A stretch of 64,000 nucleotides of DNA, taken from Cymbomonas tetramitiformis. Lineage: Eukaryota > Chlorophyta > Pyramimonadophyceae > Pyramimonadales > Pyramimonadaceae. The stretch's first letter is position 1; each line of letters opens with the position of its first letter. The notes below the pieces were generated by a model. The model did not search any database. It was not told the DNA's origin and saw nothing but the letters and a program-made list of their open reading frames with translations. Of this stretch, positions 53,738-64,000 are shown one piece after another. Position numbers and translations under genes: made by a program. The stretch is taken from positions 1 to 64,000 of the forward strand of contig LGRX02003719.1 of NCBI GenBank assembly GCA_001247695.2, written 5' to 3'.

Positions 53738-56700
53738 CTACTCAGAGAACAGGTTGTCGGCAATAGTCTTTAAAAGCTCTTCCTTTTCAGGACCTGAAGG
53801 CATACCGCCCTCGGGCGGACAGATGCGCTCATCCCAGCAAGTCAGCATTTCCGCAGGGTTGAAGGGATGCCACGCCCTGTGCCGAACTCCTCCGCGCCTG
53901 AAAGCGTCTGCGGTAAACAGCAAGTCCGTGTTCTTGAAAGTGCGCAGCTTGCGCTTGGAGCCCGGCATAAGGTTCGCAGCGCGTGGAATCCAGAACTGCC
54001 AGTGTACCAAACGTTTCTCCGAATCCAAGTCCAAGACCTCAACATAGTGCATGGGAAGTGAAACCTTCCCACGTGCAAGTGGAACCGTAAACCAGCACTC
54101 GTCGGCGGGGTTGTTTTCACCTGCAGCGGTGACAGCAAACGTTTTTGGAACTGCAGTTATCATTTCGAAGGTGTAGTCTGCCGGGAGGAAACGAGCCACA
54201 GCACGTTGCGCCAACGGCATGTCGTCCTCGTCTGACGAGTCCGACTTCACAGAAACTGCTGGAGCAGTTACGGGCCTTGCTGCTCGCTGAAGTAAAGGCA
54301 TGTCGTCATACGAGTCCGACTCACTCTTCTCGGGCGATTCCTGAAATAGACAGCGGCCATTGTTGGCAGAACGTGTCCTGGCCTTCCGTTGAGGAGGGGA
54401 AAAGGTGGGAGACGCTGTCGTAGGGGGAGAACCTCGTGGTCGTTTAGGATCACCTGCTTCCGCCTGCCCAACTTTGCGAGTCTTGACACTGTCTTGGACA
54501 GGGGAGGAAGGAGGGGACGACGGGTATACACGCTTAATGCCAGCGGCAGCATTAGCGCGCATGCCGGGCACCTTTCTGCACCCTTCAACTGCAGCTTGAC
54601 TGTTGGGGCCAGTTGATCTCCCCCCACGTCACGTCCCTTGCCTCGACCTTTCCTGCACTGCCCGGCAACGCAGCTTGACCGTCGGGGCCAGTTGTCCCCC
54701 CACGTCCCTTGCCCGACCCACGTCGTCCTCTGTCTCTCGACCTTCACCTCCGTTGTCGTCGGAAACCGGTCTCGCGCTTCCTGCATTCGAACGCTGACCG
54801 CGACGCCCCTTTTCCTGATGTTCCTTGCGCGCTGCGGCGGTCGCATTGAACAAACGTGTGGCCAACTCTGCAGCCAGCCCCGCACCGTCGAGCCCCATAT
54901 GCTGCAACACCGCCTTAAGCTCGCCCTTAGTGTACCTGAATAATAAGGAACAGAATGAGGAACGCTTTGGTCAGTCAATGGGCAGCGTGCTTGATGGCGG
55001 TTCATATCATGTACTAATTAAAGGAAGTGACTATTGTAGAACTCACCAGAAAGAAATATCTTCAACTCGACGTGCTTCTTGCTCACATCTTTTCGTTATT
55101 TTGGGAATGTCCACTGGCAGATCCTTGACCATCACATTTCTGCCGTCTGCAATGGTCTCCAACTCTGGTTGAGGTTCAGTTGTTGCGGGGTCGGACGCCT
55201 CGGTCGTGTTCTGGTGCCAAGCGTTGCTCAGCAGCAACTTCAAGTCCAAGGGTTGCTGCTGATCAAACTTCGGGCCCTTCCAGGTGTCGTAGTCGGAAGC
55301 TTTCTGTGGTAAAGGAAAATACCCACATAGATGTTCTTGTTGCTCATGAGAGATACGGTCGACACCATGATCACATAGCCGCTGAAACGCATTCAGCGTG
55401 GCTGCCTCCTCCTTCGCTGGAAGCGGCTCCACTTCCTGCAAGGGTGGAGAGCTGTCAATGTCGGGATAGTGTTCATTACTTCCAGACCTTTGGTCAAGTC
55501 CTCGTCTACGCCTTTGGGAAGACATGGCTTAATATGGTCCCCCCCTTTGTACTTCATGCGAACTACGCCATGCTCGTCCTTTTGGAATTCCACGTAATGC
55601 ACGTCGCGCACCATACCTCCATATCCCGTGAGGTTCCAGTTCAGATGCGGCTTCAACCACTTTTTGAAGTCCAGCTGCTGACCCTGAACTTGTACCAGCT
55701 TCAAGAACTTATTTACCGGCCACGATACAAGCCAGTTGATATAGTCTTCGAGTAAGACGAGCCATCGGCCTGCTTTTGTAGCATCCTTACCGAATATGTA
55801 CATCTTCATCAAACCGAACCAGCCATCAACATCGTTGTGGGTGTGTCCAACCATCAGGCGATGCAACACGAGGTTGTGGTAGATGCCATAATGAACCAGC
55901 AGGGCGCAAAAGCCGAACGTGTAGCGATTCCAGTTTTCAGAGCCTCCGTCAACTTGAAGATGCAACGTCTTCCTGAAGAACCGTTTGCCACTATGCCCAA
56001 AAGCCAGGAGCACAAGCAGGTTGGTAAAGGAAGTCAGCATCATGTTCGCGCCTTTGGGTTGGCTCCAAGGAAAACTCAGATTGAAGAGCAACATGCAACC
56101 ATGGAATATAGTGAGCTGCAGATGCAAGTTGAAGAAATTCTGTTTCTTCTCGTTGATGTGTTTCACTTGATGAGGGGCGTGAGGCACCACGGTATTCTTG
56201 TTTGCCGCCCCGTCAAGGGCGATGGAGTCGATCTCCCCAAGAGGATCAGCGCTTTCTCTCCTGCGTGCGTCGTAGCAGTTGCGTTGATACTTGTGCGTCG
56301 CGCTGTGTGATTCCTTCAGGTTAGTCAACTCCTTCCAAGCGTCATGGTCTGGGTCGGAAGCCTGCAACTTAGCCCAACGCGCGTCAAGGTTGTCGCAGAT
56401 CGAACACATGCCTGACACTTCGACCTTCTTCCGAATACGGATTTTCAATTCGTTCTTGACCAAGTGCCTGCAGTATTTCCGGAAGGTCTTATTCACGACA
56501 AGGACCGGTTCCGCCACCAGGCGTCGGTAATTAATATACTCGACGTCGTAATCCAGCGGCTTGATCTGTAGCGACCCATTGGTTGGCATGTCTTGTGGAA
56601 GACCTTTTAACATGTGAACCATAGCCCAGTCCTTAAAAGCGTCGTAACAAGGACCGAACGGCGTTTTGGGGATCTTTTTCTCTTGAAAAACCGTCGTCTT

Positions 56701-57087
56701 TGGAATCATGCCACCCACTGCTAGGGCAGCCTTCTGATACCGAAAGAATGTAGCACGTGGCAAGCCCCATAAGTTGCGGAAAGTGACAGCGCATACCCTC
56801 TTGTCACCGAACTTGAACGGGGTGCTGATACAAGGGATGCAACGCTCTCCTGTTTTAGAGTCCCGCACGACTGCATCAGCAATAGTGGAAGTCAGCACAG
56901 AAGTGAGCTCTCTCTGAGATAGAAGATTCTTATGATTATAGTTTCTTTCGTAGGAAGCGTACGCAAACTGACGATCGCAACTCTCAGAGCATCCGCATGA
57001 ATATTCAGCCGAGCAAAACGTGGCGATATTGTTTCGCTGTTTTTTGTCAAGCTGCTTTCTGGAGGGTCTCTTTTTGCGGGACTCCAT
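53738..57087 (-). CDS. DDE-type transposase-like protein (DUF7869-like) with SAP-like motif, 4 exons
   Basis: Exons 55480-57087, 55047-55435, 54648-54935 and 53738-54575, with introns of 44, 111 and 72 nt, all GT-AG. The total of 3123 nt gives 1040 aa plus stop with every phase matching. Exon 1 has a basic N-terminus, a Cys-rich segment (CGCSESCDRQ), a CSICD...H-x(4)-C zinc-like cluster (228-271), and D292 (ALDGAANKN), D380 (LQVDGGSENWNR) and GHTHNDVDGWF (414-424). These fit the RNase H-fold pattern of DUF7869-type transposon proteins. Exon 3 starts with a SAP-like DNA-binding motif (TKGELKAVLQHMGL). Exon 4 is Ser/Asp-rich, then a compact C-terminal domain with DECWFTVPLARG and YVEVLDLDSEKRLVHW. 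It faces the gene at 57870 across a shared 780-bp region. Terminal repeats were not found. Confidence 0.7.
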
Positions 57088-57217
57088 GTTTTGAGCAGAA
57101 CAAAAAATACTTACCTGAGTCGGGTAAACCGCTTTAGGTGTTTCTGTTTCGTGACATTGGTGACGAATTGTTCAGGAATTCTTTCAGGGCCCCAGAGCCC
57201 TTGACGAATTCTGAGAA

Positions 57218-57730
57218 TTAGTCGAGGGCCCTCGACGAATTCTCAGAATTCGTCACGGGCGCTGGGGCCCCGCTCGACGAATTCTCAGAATTCGTCACGG
57301 GCGCTGGGGCCCCGCTCGACGAATTCTCAGAATTCGTCACGGGCGCTGATGCCCCGCTCGACGAATTCTCAGAATTCGTCACGGGCGCTGGGGCCCCGCT
57401 CGACGAATTCTCAGAATTCGTCACGGGCGCTGGGGCCCCGCTCGACGAATTCTCAGAATTCGTCACGGGCGCTGGGGCCCCGCTCGACGAATTCTCAGAA
57501 TTCGTCACGGGCGCTGATGCCCCGCTCGACGAATTCTCAGAATTCGTCACGGGCGCTGATGCCCCGCTCGACGAATTCTCAGAATTCGTCACGGGCGCTG
57601 GGGCCCCGCTCGACGAATTCTCAGAATTCGTCACGGGCGCTGGGGCCCCGCTCGACGAATTCTCAGAATTCGTCACGGGCGCTGATGCCCCGCTCGACGA
57701 ATTCTCAGAATTCGTCGAGGACTTTGGTAG
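57218..57730. repeat. 42-bp palindromic minisatellite, about 12 units
   Basis: Each 42-bp unit holds the palindrome GACGAATTCTCAGAATTCGT(C) and a spacer ACGGGCGCTGGGGCCCCGCTC or ...GATGCCCCGCTC. Being a multiple of 3, it is open in several frames on both strands (NSENSSSGAPAPVT repeats on the minus strand). It lies between two divergent genes, so a regulatory or transposase-binding role is more likely than coding. Confidence 0.88.
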
Positions 57731-57750
57731 ATTGTTACCACCTTGACACA

Positions 57751-57836
57751 ATCTTGCGGTTTTTCGTCACCGGTGCCCAGGTAGTTTTTAAACAATTTAT
57801 TGTCTGGGTACCGGTGACGAAAAACCGCAAGATTTC
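57751..57836. repeat. Strong inverted repeat, about 30-bp arms
   Basis: Arms CTTGCGGTTTTTCGTCACCG and CGGTGACGAAAAACCGCAAG, each extended by about 10 bp with one mismatch, separated by about 26 nt. Located 34 bp upstream of the ATG at 57870. Confidence 0.88.
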
Positions 57837-57869
57837 ACTTTATATTCTGCGCTTTCGTGTTCAAGAATA

Positions 57870-58508
57870 ATGGGTTTAGCTTCCGTACAAGAACTGTTGG
57901 ATAAGGCCCTTCCCGATTTGGAGAAGATATTAGAAAAAAAGCTCGTAAACGAGGGCAAGTGTATCGTTCCTTATGACTTAGCGGCAGATGTGAGCGAGAT
58001 TATTCTAACATGGGATAACTATGGATTGAAAGGCCCCTTGTGGAAACACATTCTAGAGACTAAGCTTTTTACAGATGACTCAATTTTAAGGGTAACTGAA
58101 AAAATGGAGGAATATTGTGTTGATGATGCCTCCGATGGATCCGATAATGCCCCCGCAAAAAAAGCACCCGATCTTCCGGTTACAGCAGAAGAAGCACATG
58201 CGGCGCAAAACCTCGCAGAAGAGGTGGAAGCCGCAGAGAATTTGTTGCCTTACGAGGAGGACAGGAACCCCTTGGATCAGTTGCAGGTCCACGCTGAATT
58301 AGATGCGTTCAGCGTGGACCTTGTTTCGCTGGGTCTGATCACCTGCCAGGAGCTGGTGAAGGTCACGGCTGATGGGTGGGAGTACGTGCTTTTGGGGCAG
58401 TGCTTGGACCAGGGCGGTCTGAAGGATGGGGACGGCAAGCCCGTAATCATACATGCAGACTTCGGGCTGGAAAATGCCTGTGGGAAAGAGCTCCTGCTGA
58501 AATGCTAA
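57870..58508 (+). CDS. Hypothetical protein, partner gene of the divergent transposase locus
   Basis: 212 aa, single exon, ATG 57870 to TAA 58506-58508. The N-terminus is helical and acidic (MGLASVQELLDKALPDLEKI), the middle Glu/Ala-rich (TAEEAHAAQNLAEEVEAAEN), and the end may be globular (LGLITCQELVKVTADGWEYV). No family recognised. It shares its promoter region with the transposase gene, including the 42-bp array and hairpin. That head-to-head layout suggests a second element-encoded protein, for example a regulator or transposition cofactor; this is inference. A host gene next to an insertion is the alternative. Confidence 0.6.
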   Translation: MGLASVQELLDKALPDLEKILEKKLVNEGKCIVPYDLAADVSEIILTWDNYGLKGPLWKHILETKLFTDDSILRVTEKMEEYCVDDASDGSDNAPAKKAPDLPVTAEEAHAAQNLAEEVEAAENLLPYEEDRNPLDQLQVHAELDAFSVDLVSLGLITCQELVKVTADGWEYVLLGQCLDQGGLKDGDGKPVIIHADFGLENACGKELLLKC

Positions 58509-59301
58509 CAGTGCACCGGTGTAGATGAGTGAAATGAAAGAGCAAAGACTTATTAGACTACAAACACATTTTTTTAAAACTGTAAACTCGGTTTATATAA
58601 AATCAGTTCGATCATGAGTTCATGACTGACAGATGACGCTGACACAGTGTCGTTACAGTCTGTGTCATCATCCCGCTTTGCTATTCGCGGTTTGCTTGTC
58701 TAAGTAAGTAAGTAAGTACGGTAAGTAAGTAAAGTAGGTAAGGTAAGGTAAAGGTAAGGTAAGGTAAGGTAAGGTAAGGTAATTTGCTTCGGTCCTAAAA
58801 CATAAAGAGCAGAGGTTTGATGATTCGATTAATTTGATCGAAACCGCTCTCCAAGGGGCTCTAGCTGACGAAATTGAACCATCGCGTGGCCATCCGAGAT
58901 CGGACCATCAGATCGAGGATGCCACTGCACGCCGAAGGGGGACTACGGAACTTGTGCTGGATTTGGCACAGTGACACCTCGAAAATCTGTCACCTGCTTC
59001 ATCCTAGAGTAGTCTGGGTGACCGTCACTCGCAGGCCGAAACCTAATCCCCGAACGTAAAGTCAGGTATATGTTTATCTCTTTTATCTTATCAATCCGAC
59101 CGTTCTGATATCGAACCCCTGTATTAGGGTATAACGACAAATAGATATATATCGGCCCGGTATATCTAGCAACTTGGAACTTGCATCGGATCACCGTAGA
59201 CCATTCACCAATTCTTGAATTCAGAATTCACCTTTCACCATCGCATGTGATGGTTGTTCCGTTGTTGGTTGATGGTTCATAACGAGAAGTGAAAGGCGTG
59301 T
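58509..59301. other. Intergenic with (GGTAA)n microsatellite
   Basis: 58620-58720 resembles 33110-33190. TAAG and GGTAA tandem repeats occupy about 58700-58785. No gene seen. Confidence 0.5.
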
Positions 59302-59822
59302 CAAGGTTCGGTATCGATTGTCTGATATTCTGATACCATCGATATATCCGAATATCAGGATCAATTGATAGCTAGTGAAGTTGTGCACTATCAAAATATT
59401 GGAATCGATTGATCCCATTAATCATTTATCAGAATCGATTGATGACAAATTGAAAATAATAATAAATTATCAATACCACGCGGAACATCTGATACCGAGT
59501 TCAAGGAGGGGATATACAGGTCCTTGTAGGTCCCGGTAGGTTCTTATAGATCCATGTAGGTCCCGGTAGGTCCTTGTAGGTCCCTGTAGGTCCTTGTAGG
59601 TCCCCGTAGGTCCCTGTCGAGGTTCGATATCGTTTGTCTAATATTTTGCGGATACCATCGATATATCAGACGAATATCAGAATCAATTGATAGTGAAGTT
59701 GTGCACTATCAGAATATTGGAATCGATTGATCACACCAATAATTTATCAGAATCGATTGATGATAAAATGCAAATAATCAAAAACTATCAATACCACGCA
59801 GAACAACCGATACCGAACCTTG
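59302..59822. mobile_element. hAT-like composite MITE, 8-bp TSD AGGCGTG(T/C)
   Basis: Outer ends CAAGGTTCGGTATCGATTGT and ACAACCGATACCGAACCTTG are inverted with one mismatch. AGGCGTGT (59294-59301) and AGGCGTGC (59823-59830) form an 8-bp duplication, as for hAT. Inside are two about 205-bp copies of one unit (59302-59506 and 59617-59822; both contain AATCGATTGAT and GTGAAGTTGTGCACTATCA) separated by a TAGGTCC minisatellite (59515-59616). No transposase. Confidence 0.75.
59515..59616 (+). repeat. GTAGGTCC minisatellite
   Basis: About 10 variants of GTAGGTCC(C/T)(C/T/G)G(T/G) at 10-12 bp spacing, between the two MITE units. Confidence 0.85.
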
Positions 59823-60310
59823 AGGCGTGCCAGGCGGGCTCAAAGTATACACTCCGTCGGTCGTGAATTACAGGGTGACGACCGTCAGATCAACATTTTT
59901 CTCTCCACCGTTGAATATTAGTTTAGTGGTGCTATGTGCGAAAAAAACGCGGCAGGCACGACAGTACGATCAAAAATGTTGTAATCGAACGTTCGAGCGA
60001 CTGTATGTGGTGTATGAACATCTGCAAGGTTTCGCTTGCGAGTTCGGTCAAAAGTCGCTCCTGCTGTTGTCGCTGCAAGATTCACTTACCTAATGCTTTT
60101 AAATATTCTTCAGCTGCTAATAATCTTGTTATTCATATGTTGATAAATAGGTTGTGCGTTTGCGCGCTTCATTTGAGCATTTGCTCGAATGGTGCGAGAA
60201 CCATGAGCTCAAAGTTGAGGGGTGTAGCCCCGGATGCCACGAGCTACAAGCGCGTGTAATCCTGGAATGATGCGTAGCAAAGAGCTAAGGAACACTTTCC
60301 GTCTTCCTTA

Positions 60311-60575
60311 CAGAATCGCCCATATTTAAGAAAACAGGGATTTTGGGCCACCACCGTACTCATCGAGTTGGGTACCCCCGCCCGCGTCAGCGTCATAAGA
60401 GAACTCGAAGAATAGTAAGCCATTTTCTTTCAATTAGCCAGCTATTTTCTTAAAATTTCATTGATAAACGCTTAAAACGGCCATAATTTCAGGAAAAATC
60501 GCCTGCGGCGCCAGCACAAAGGTTGCTTATTTCGGGAATTTTCTTAGCCGAAAAAGCCAGCCAGCCGTACTCATC
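60311..60575. mobile_element. Left part of a TA-flanked CAGTAATC-type MITE, cut by the assembly gap
   Basis: TA followed by CAGAATCGCCCATATTTAAG at 60311, the family end. The internal CTCATCGAGTTGGGTACCCC matches 62558-62577 inverted. It runs into the N gap. Confidence 0.55.
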
Positions 60576-60827
60576 NNNNNNNNNNNNNNNNNNNNNNNNN
60601 NNNNNNNNNNNNNNNNNNNNNNNNNNNNNNNNNNNNNNNNNNNNNNNNNNNNNNNNNNNNNNNNNNNNNNNNNNNNNNNNNNNNNNNNNNNNNNNNNNNN
60701 NNNNNNNNNNNNNNNNNNNNNNNNNNNNNNNNNNNNNNNNNNNNNNNNNNNNNNNNNNNNNNNNNNNNNNNNNNNNNNNNNNNNNNNNNNNNNNNNNNNN
60801 NNNNNNNNNNNNNNNNNNNNNNNNNNN
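60576..60827. other. Assembly gap (N)
   Basis: 252 undetermined bases. Both flanks are repeat sequence. Confidence 1.
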
Positions 60828-61296
60828 CCCAAGAAGCGTTAGCCGCAGGCAATGTCAACGGCGATCAGCTGTTTAAGGTAGGGATACTTTTCCCGGAGGG
60901 GGCATCACGAGATGCTCCGCCCAACTCGCGGATGAGCATCATCCGTAACTTTGAGCGTATCGCGTGATATATATATATATATATATATATGCGTGATATA
61001 TATATATATAATGTGCTGCTGAAACGGTGATACGTATACGCAAAGGCGGCGTTCATTGATACTAAAAAGATGATATAAAAAGTGCTGTTGAGTGCTTATG
61101 TCGTGCGCGTTGACAACGGACTTGGTGACGCACTCGGGTCGAGGGTGAATGACAGTGACGCATCGTCAGATGAGGTGTCACCAGCAAACACATGGCAAAC
61201 ATTGTGCAGAGCTAGGAGCCATACCGGCTCGGCCAATACGGCACGTGCCAACCCCAAACTGAATGCAACTGTTACTGCTAAGTTCTAATCACAAAT
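60828..61296. other. No gene seen; (AT)n tracts
   Basis: Two (AT)n runs at about 60966-61010. A short plus-strand frame at 61082-61288 has no features. Confidence 0.5.
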
Positions 61297-62057
61297 TCAG
61301 TTCCCTCGAGAATCATCACACGCCATGCGGGCATGGAGAAGGGTCATCGCTGAAGTGCATCGTCTCTGAATCCAATCTTGCTTTTCAGCTGACCGGCAGG
61401 GTGACTGTAGCTGATCCTGGATAGGCGGGACCCACGGAACCGTGCGGAGAGCCGGCCAATCGGTGTCATCGCCGGCCACAGAGGCGTCGGGCATGGGCTC
61501 CGGCTCGGTACAATCGACAAGGGGGCGGAAGGTAAACGAAGCCGGGTCGCCATCATCAACGGCAACAAACTGCAGCGAGGGCGAGCTTTGGCTCACCGGG
61601 GCAGCCGGGGTAGCCGCAGCCAGTACACCACCGGTGGGTTGGGTCCATGTAGCAATCGTAGGGCGCGCCGGCGCCGTCGGCGCGTCAGGCGGTGCCTGAC
61701 CGGGCACGAATGATGCGGTGCATGAGAAAGGGCACACCCCCTTTGTGGTGAGGTGACCATCAGTCACGCCCCAAAGGCGGAAGCACGTGACACACGGGTG
61801 TCCAACCCCTTCCCACGCCAAGTAGCGGCCTCGCCGGGGCTGCTTCCAATCGCCGACGGGCTTGACGATGTTGCTGCGCGCATGCATGGACTGGAACGCA
61901 GCACCACCCGACCCGCCCGTCCGTACCCCGCCACCACCAGTGCTCGGGGATGATGAAGGGGCGAGGCGGGAGAGGTGCCCTTCGCTCTGCCACACGGTGG
62001 CGATGCGGAGAGCAAGGGTGGAGAAAGTGAACCTTTGGCTAGCGGCGAGCTCACGTA

Positions 62058-62628
62058 CAGTAATCACGCACCTTTAAGGAAACTCGGCGTTAAGGAAACA
62101 GCCAGCGTTTCGAGGGGAGGGGGGGGGTTCCCAACTCGATGAGAAAAGCTGGCTGGATTTTCCGACTTATGAGATGGCCTGAAATAAGGGAAATGACCGC
62201 TGGCTGCCTCGCTGGAGAGGCATTTCTTAAACTAAGAAAACTTTGCCGGGAAATTGACAAATATGGTATATTTGATGGGTTTTCATGATTTTTTGCACAA
62301 AACTTGTCTTAAAGGTTTAAGTTCCTGATAATCTGTTTCAGAGATAATGTCGTCATCTAAATCTTGCTTTAATTTCTTGAAGCTGCGCACGGCTCTCAGG
62401 GTCCATTTTCTCGGAAATTGGACACCTTAAGAAAACGGGCTGGCTCGGGAAGGTGTCCATGTGGATGGTTATGGAATTCGCTGGCTGGCTCACGAGATCG
62501 CGGTCCACTATCCATAGCGTTCTCTTATGACGCTGACGCTGGCGGGGGGGGGAGGGGGGGTACCCAACTCGATGAGAAAAGCTGGCTGACCTGGATTTTT
62601 CTGTTTTATTACAGGTGGGTGATTACTG
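62058..62628. mobile_element. TA-flanked CAGTAATC-type MITE (571 bp)
   Basis: Ends CAGTAATCACGCACCTTTAA and TTACAGGTGGGTGATTACTG are inverted with two mismatches over about 20 bp, flanked by TA (62056-62057 and 62629-62630). The TA duplication and CAGT start fit Tc1/mariner or pogo. It interrupts the gag pseudogene. Confidence 0.75.
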
Positions 62629-63423
62629 TAGCACCACCAGATACAGTGGGGATACATGCGGGGAGCTCGCCGCTGACCGGCTGAGGACGTGCTGAAGATC
62701 TTGTACACGTCCAGCGTCGTCGTAGCCGGGATGGAGTCGTTGATGTTTGTCGCACAGAACCCGGAAAACCGTAAGCTGCGGGGCGGGGTCGGCAGTCTCG
62801 TCAATCGTAGTTGCCCGCAGCTTCGTCCAGAAGCGAAAAGTGTCGGGGTCGGTGGTGGCCTCGACTTGGAAACGAAGGCGCTGCAAAACGCAACGCCCAT
62901 CGTGAGGGTGCACGCGGGCGGACTCCTGGTAAAGGGCAAATGCCGTGCCCTGGAGGACGCCCTTGAGAATGATGAAAATCAGCTCGTTCAGGGACCAGTG
63001 GCATTCCAGATACTCGTGCTCGAGGTCGAAGAGCTTGTCGTACTCGTAGTGGGAAATCGGTGAGAGAACGTGACGAAGGTTCCCAAGAAGGATGGCGAAG
63101 TCGGTCTCGGCGTCCAAACGTGTAGCCCTTCTGCGGTTTAAAACCATGGGAGCGGAGCACCTTCACGAGCTCCTCACCGTAAGTAAAAGCGTAATCGAGG
63201 CGCTCGCTGTACTCGTGCTGCTGCGAGGCGCGGACCGGGGTGGACTCCCAGACCGAGGCATCGCGATGAAAATCAGCGGAGGTAGCAGCCAGCGAAATGA
63301 AGGTGGGCTTGCTGATGAGCGCAGACATGCGCACCACCAAATCGGGATCGGTAACCGGCGTCCGAGGACCCCCCTGAGGAGTAGGGGCCCTGGAGCCGGA
63401 ATATGCGGAACCAGCAGGTGAAC

Positions 63424-63693
63424 CAGGGCATTGTATCGGTTGCAGAATCGCTTATCGATCGATTTCGATATTTAATAATTATAATCGATTATCGGCGATA
63501 TCGATACATATCGATATCTCAAAATTATATACGCTCTCTCATATACAACACATAACACGTTGAATTCCGAAGCGAAGCGATGCCGATCTATCGATTAAAT
63601 GTGCGCAAAATGGATATCGATTGAGACTTATATGCCAATATTTACCGATATATCGATATATCAGAATATCGGCACAACCGATACACGGCCTTG
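63424..63693. mobile_element. hAT-like MITE (270 bp), TSD AGGTGAAC
   Basis: Ends CAGGGCATTGTATCGGTTG and CAACCGATACACGGCCTTG are inverted with a few mismatches. AGGTGAAC is duplicated exactly at 63416-63423 and 63694-63701. The AT-rich interior with many ATCGAT words resembles 59302-59822. It splits the gag pseudogene. Confidence 0.82.
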
Positions 63694-64000
63694 AGGTGAA
63701 CCCGATGCAGCTGCGGCACGCGCGGAGCGGAGGGCCTCCCCCACTGGTCGAGGGCTTCGTCGGCTAGACGCCATTGCTGGAACGAAGTAAGGCGAAATTG
63801 CAAAATGCGTAAAAAGTGTAGGGCGCTGCTGCTGCCCGGATGCACTGACGAGAAAAAATGTCGCGGCCGCGATCGCAACCGGTGGCCGACGACGGGATGT
63901 GGTTGTTGCCGTGAGGACGAAACTGCGGCGTATAAACGTCGGCGTTGATGTACGAGGAGGGCTCGGCGCGCTCCAAGGATCAAAAGCAATGAAGAAGAAC

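Larger units (their letters stand above)
61297..63989 (-). pseudogene. Gag-like gene interrupted by two MITEs
   Basis: Minus-strand gag pieces in order: about 63702-63989 (FQQWRLADEALDQW), about 63095-63423 (PDLVVRMSALISKPTFISLA, EYSERLDYAF), about 62640-63120 (FDLEHEYLECHWSLNELIFI, FWTKLRATTIDETA), and 61297-62055 (VRELAASQRFTFSTLALRIA) ending in a CVTCF...H...C knuckle-like segment. MITEs at 63424-63693 and 62058-62628 sit between pieces. Frame changes near 63720 and 63115 also break it. It runs off the right part of the window. No pol is seen. Confidence 0.6.

Noticed and set aside
57218..57730. Regular palindromic repeats resembling a CRISPR array
   Set aside because: There are no unique spacers; the whole 42-bp unit repeats with only two variants. 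It is a minisatellite in a eukaryotic genome.
57218..57751. NSENSSSGAPAPVT repeat protein on the minus strand
   Set aside because: The frame exists only because the unit is a multiple of 3 and lacks stops. Equivalent frames are open on the plus strand, and no non-repeat coding sequence or start context supports it.
60523..60876. Open frames across the N gap
   Set aside because: Made of undetermined bases.

Overview
This is a transposon-rich nuclear eukaryotic window with GT-AG introns, nested LTR and DNA transposons, and few host genes. The best host-gene clue to the lineage is an intronless vacuolar sorting receptor (VSR/BP80 type) at 1304-3127. That family is known from plants, algae and other protists. 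A photosynthetic or algal-type protist with compact genes and large repeat islands (for example a red alga or a stramenopile) fits, but the sequence does not settle it.

Layout. 1-308: tail of a copia polyprotein. 1304-3127: VSR. 4501-9551 (minus): a secreted, cysteine-rich gene of at least 13 exons with two tandem PSI-containing modules. 10694-16573: an LTR element with an LTR element nested inside it and a 177-bp solo LTR inside its left LTR. 16.6-27.4 kb: the LTR and leader of a minus-strand gypsy element, split by a 6.6-kb CACTA-like transposon (18372-24990, TSD CTA) and by a GGTAATACC-rich hAT-like element. 27.8-31.1 kb: a truncated LTR-element copy, another solo LTR, about 190-bp repeats and a piggyBac-like MITE. 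33-36.7 kb: CCATACG arrays and decayed gag-type remnants. 37968-40112 (minus): a coiled-coil gene with small exons. 40967-51633: a nearly complete chromodomain gypsy element (minus) whose integrase is split by an 81-nt intron. 51.6-52.4 kb: about 180-bp satellite. 53738-58508: a DDE-type transposase gene (minus, 4 exons, 1040 aa, SAP-like motif) facing a 212-aa gene (plus) across a 42-bp palindromic array and a 30-bp-arm hairpin. 59302-63989: hAT-like and TA-flanked MITEs, an N gap, and a gag gene broken by two MITEs.

How the parts relate. Most of the structure is transposon-on-transposon, and the nesting gives a relative order of insertion. Several insertions are supported by target-site duplications and by paralogous empty sites inside the same window (solo LTRs, piggyBac-like MITE). 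The two most interesting systems are the CACTA-like element, whose subterminal arrays and the introns of its own PHD-finger gene share CATATTG-type words, and the divergent two-gene transposase locus at 53.7-58.5 kb. Exon joins were checked by hand for phase. Family names rest on motif recognition only, because no search could be run.
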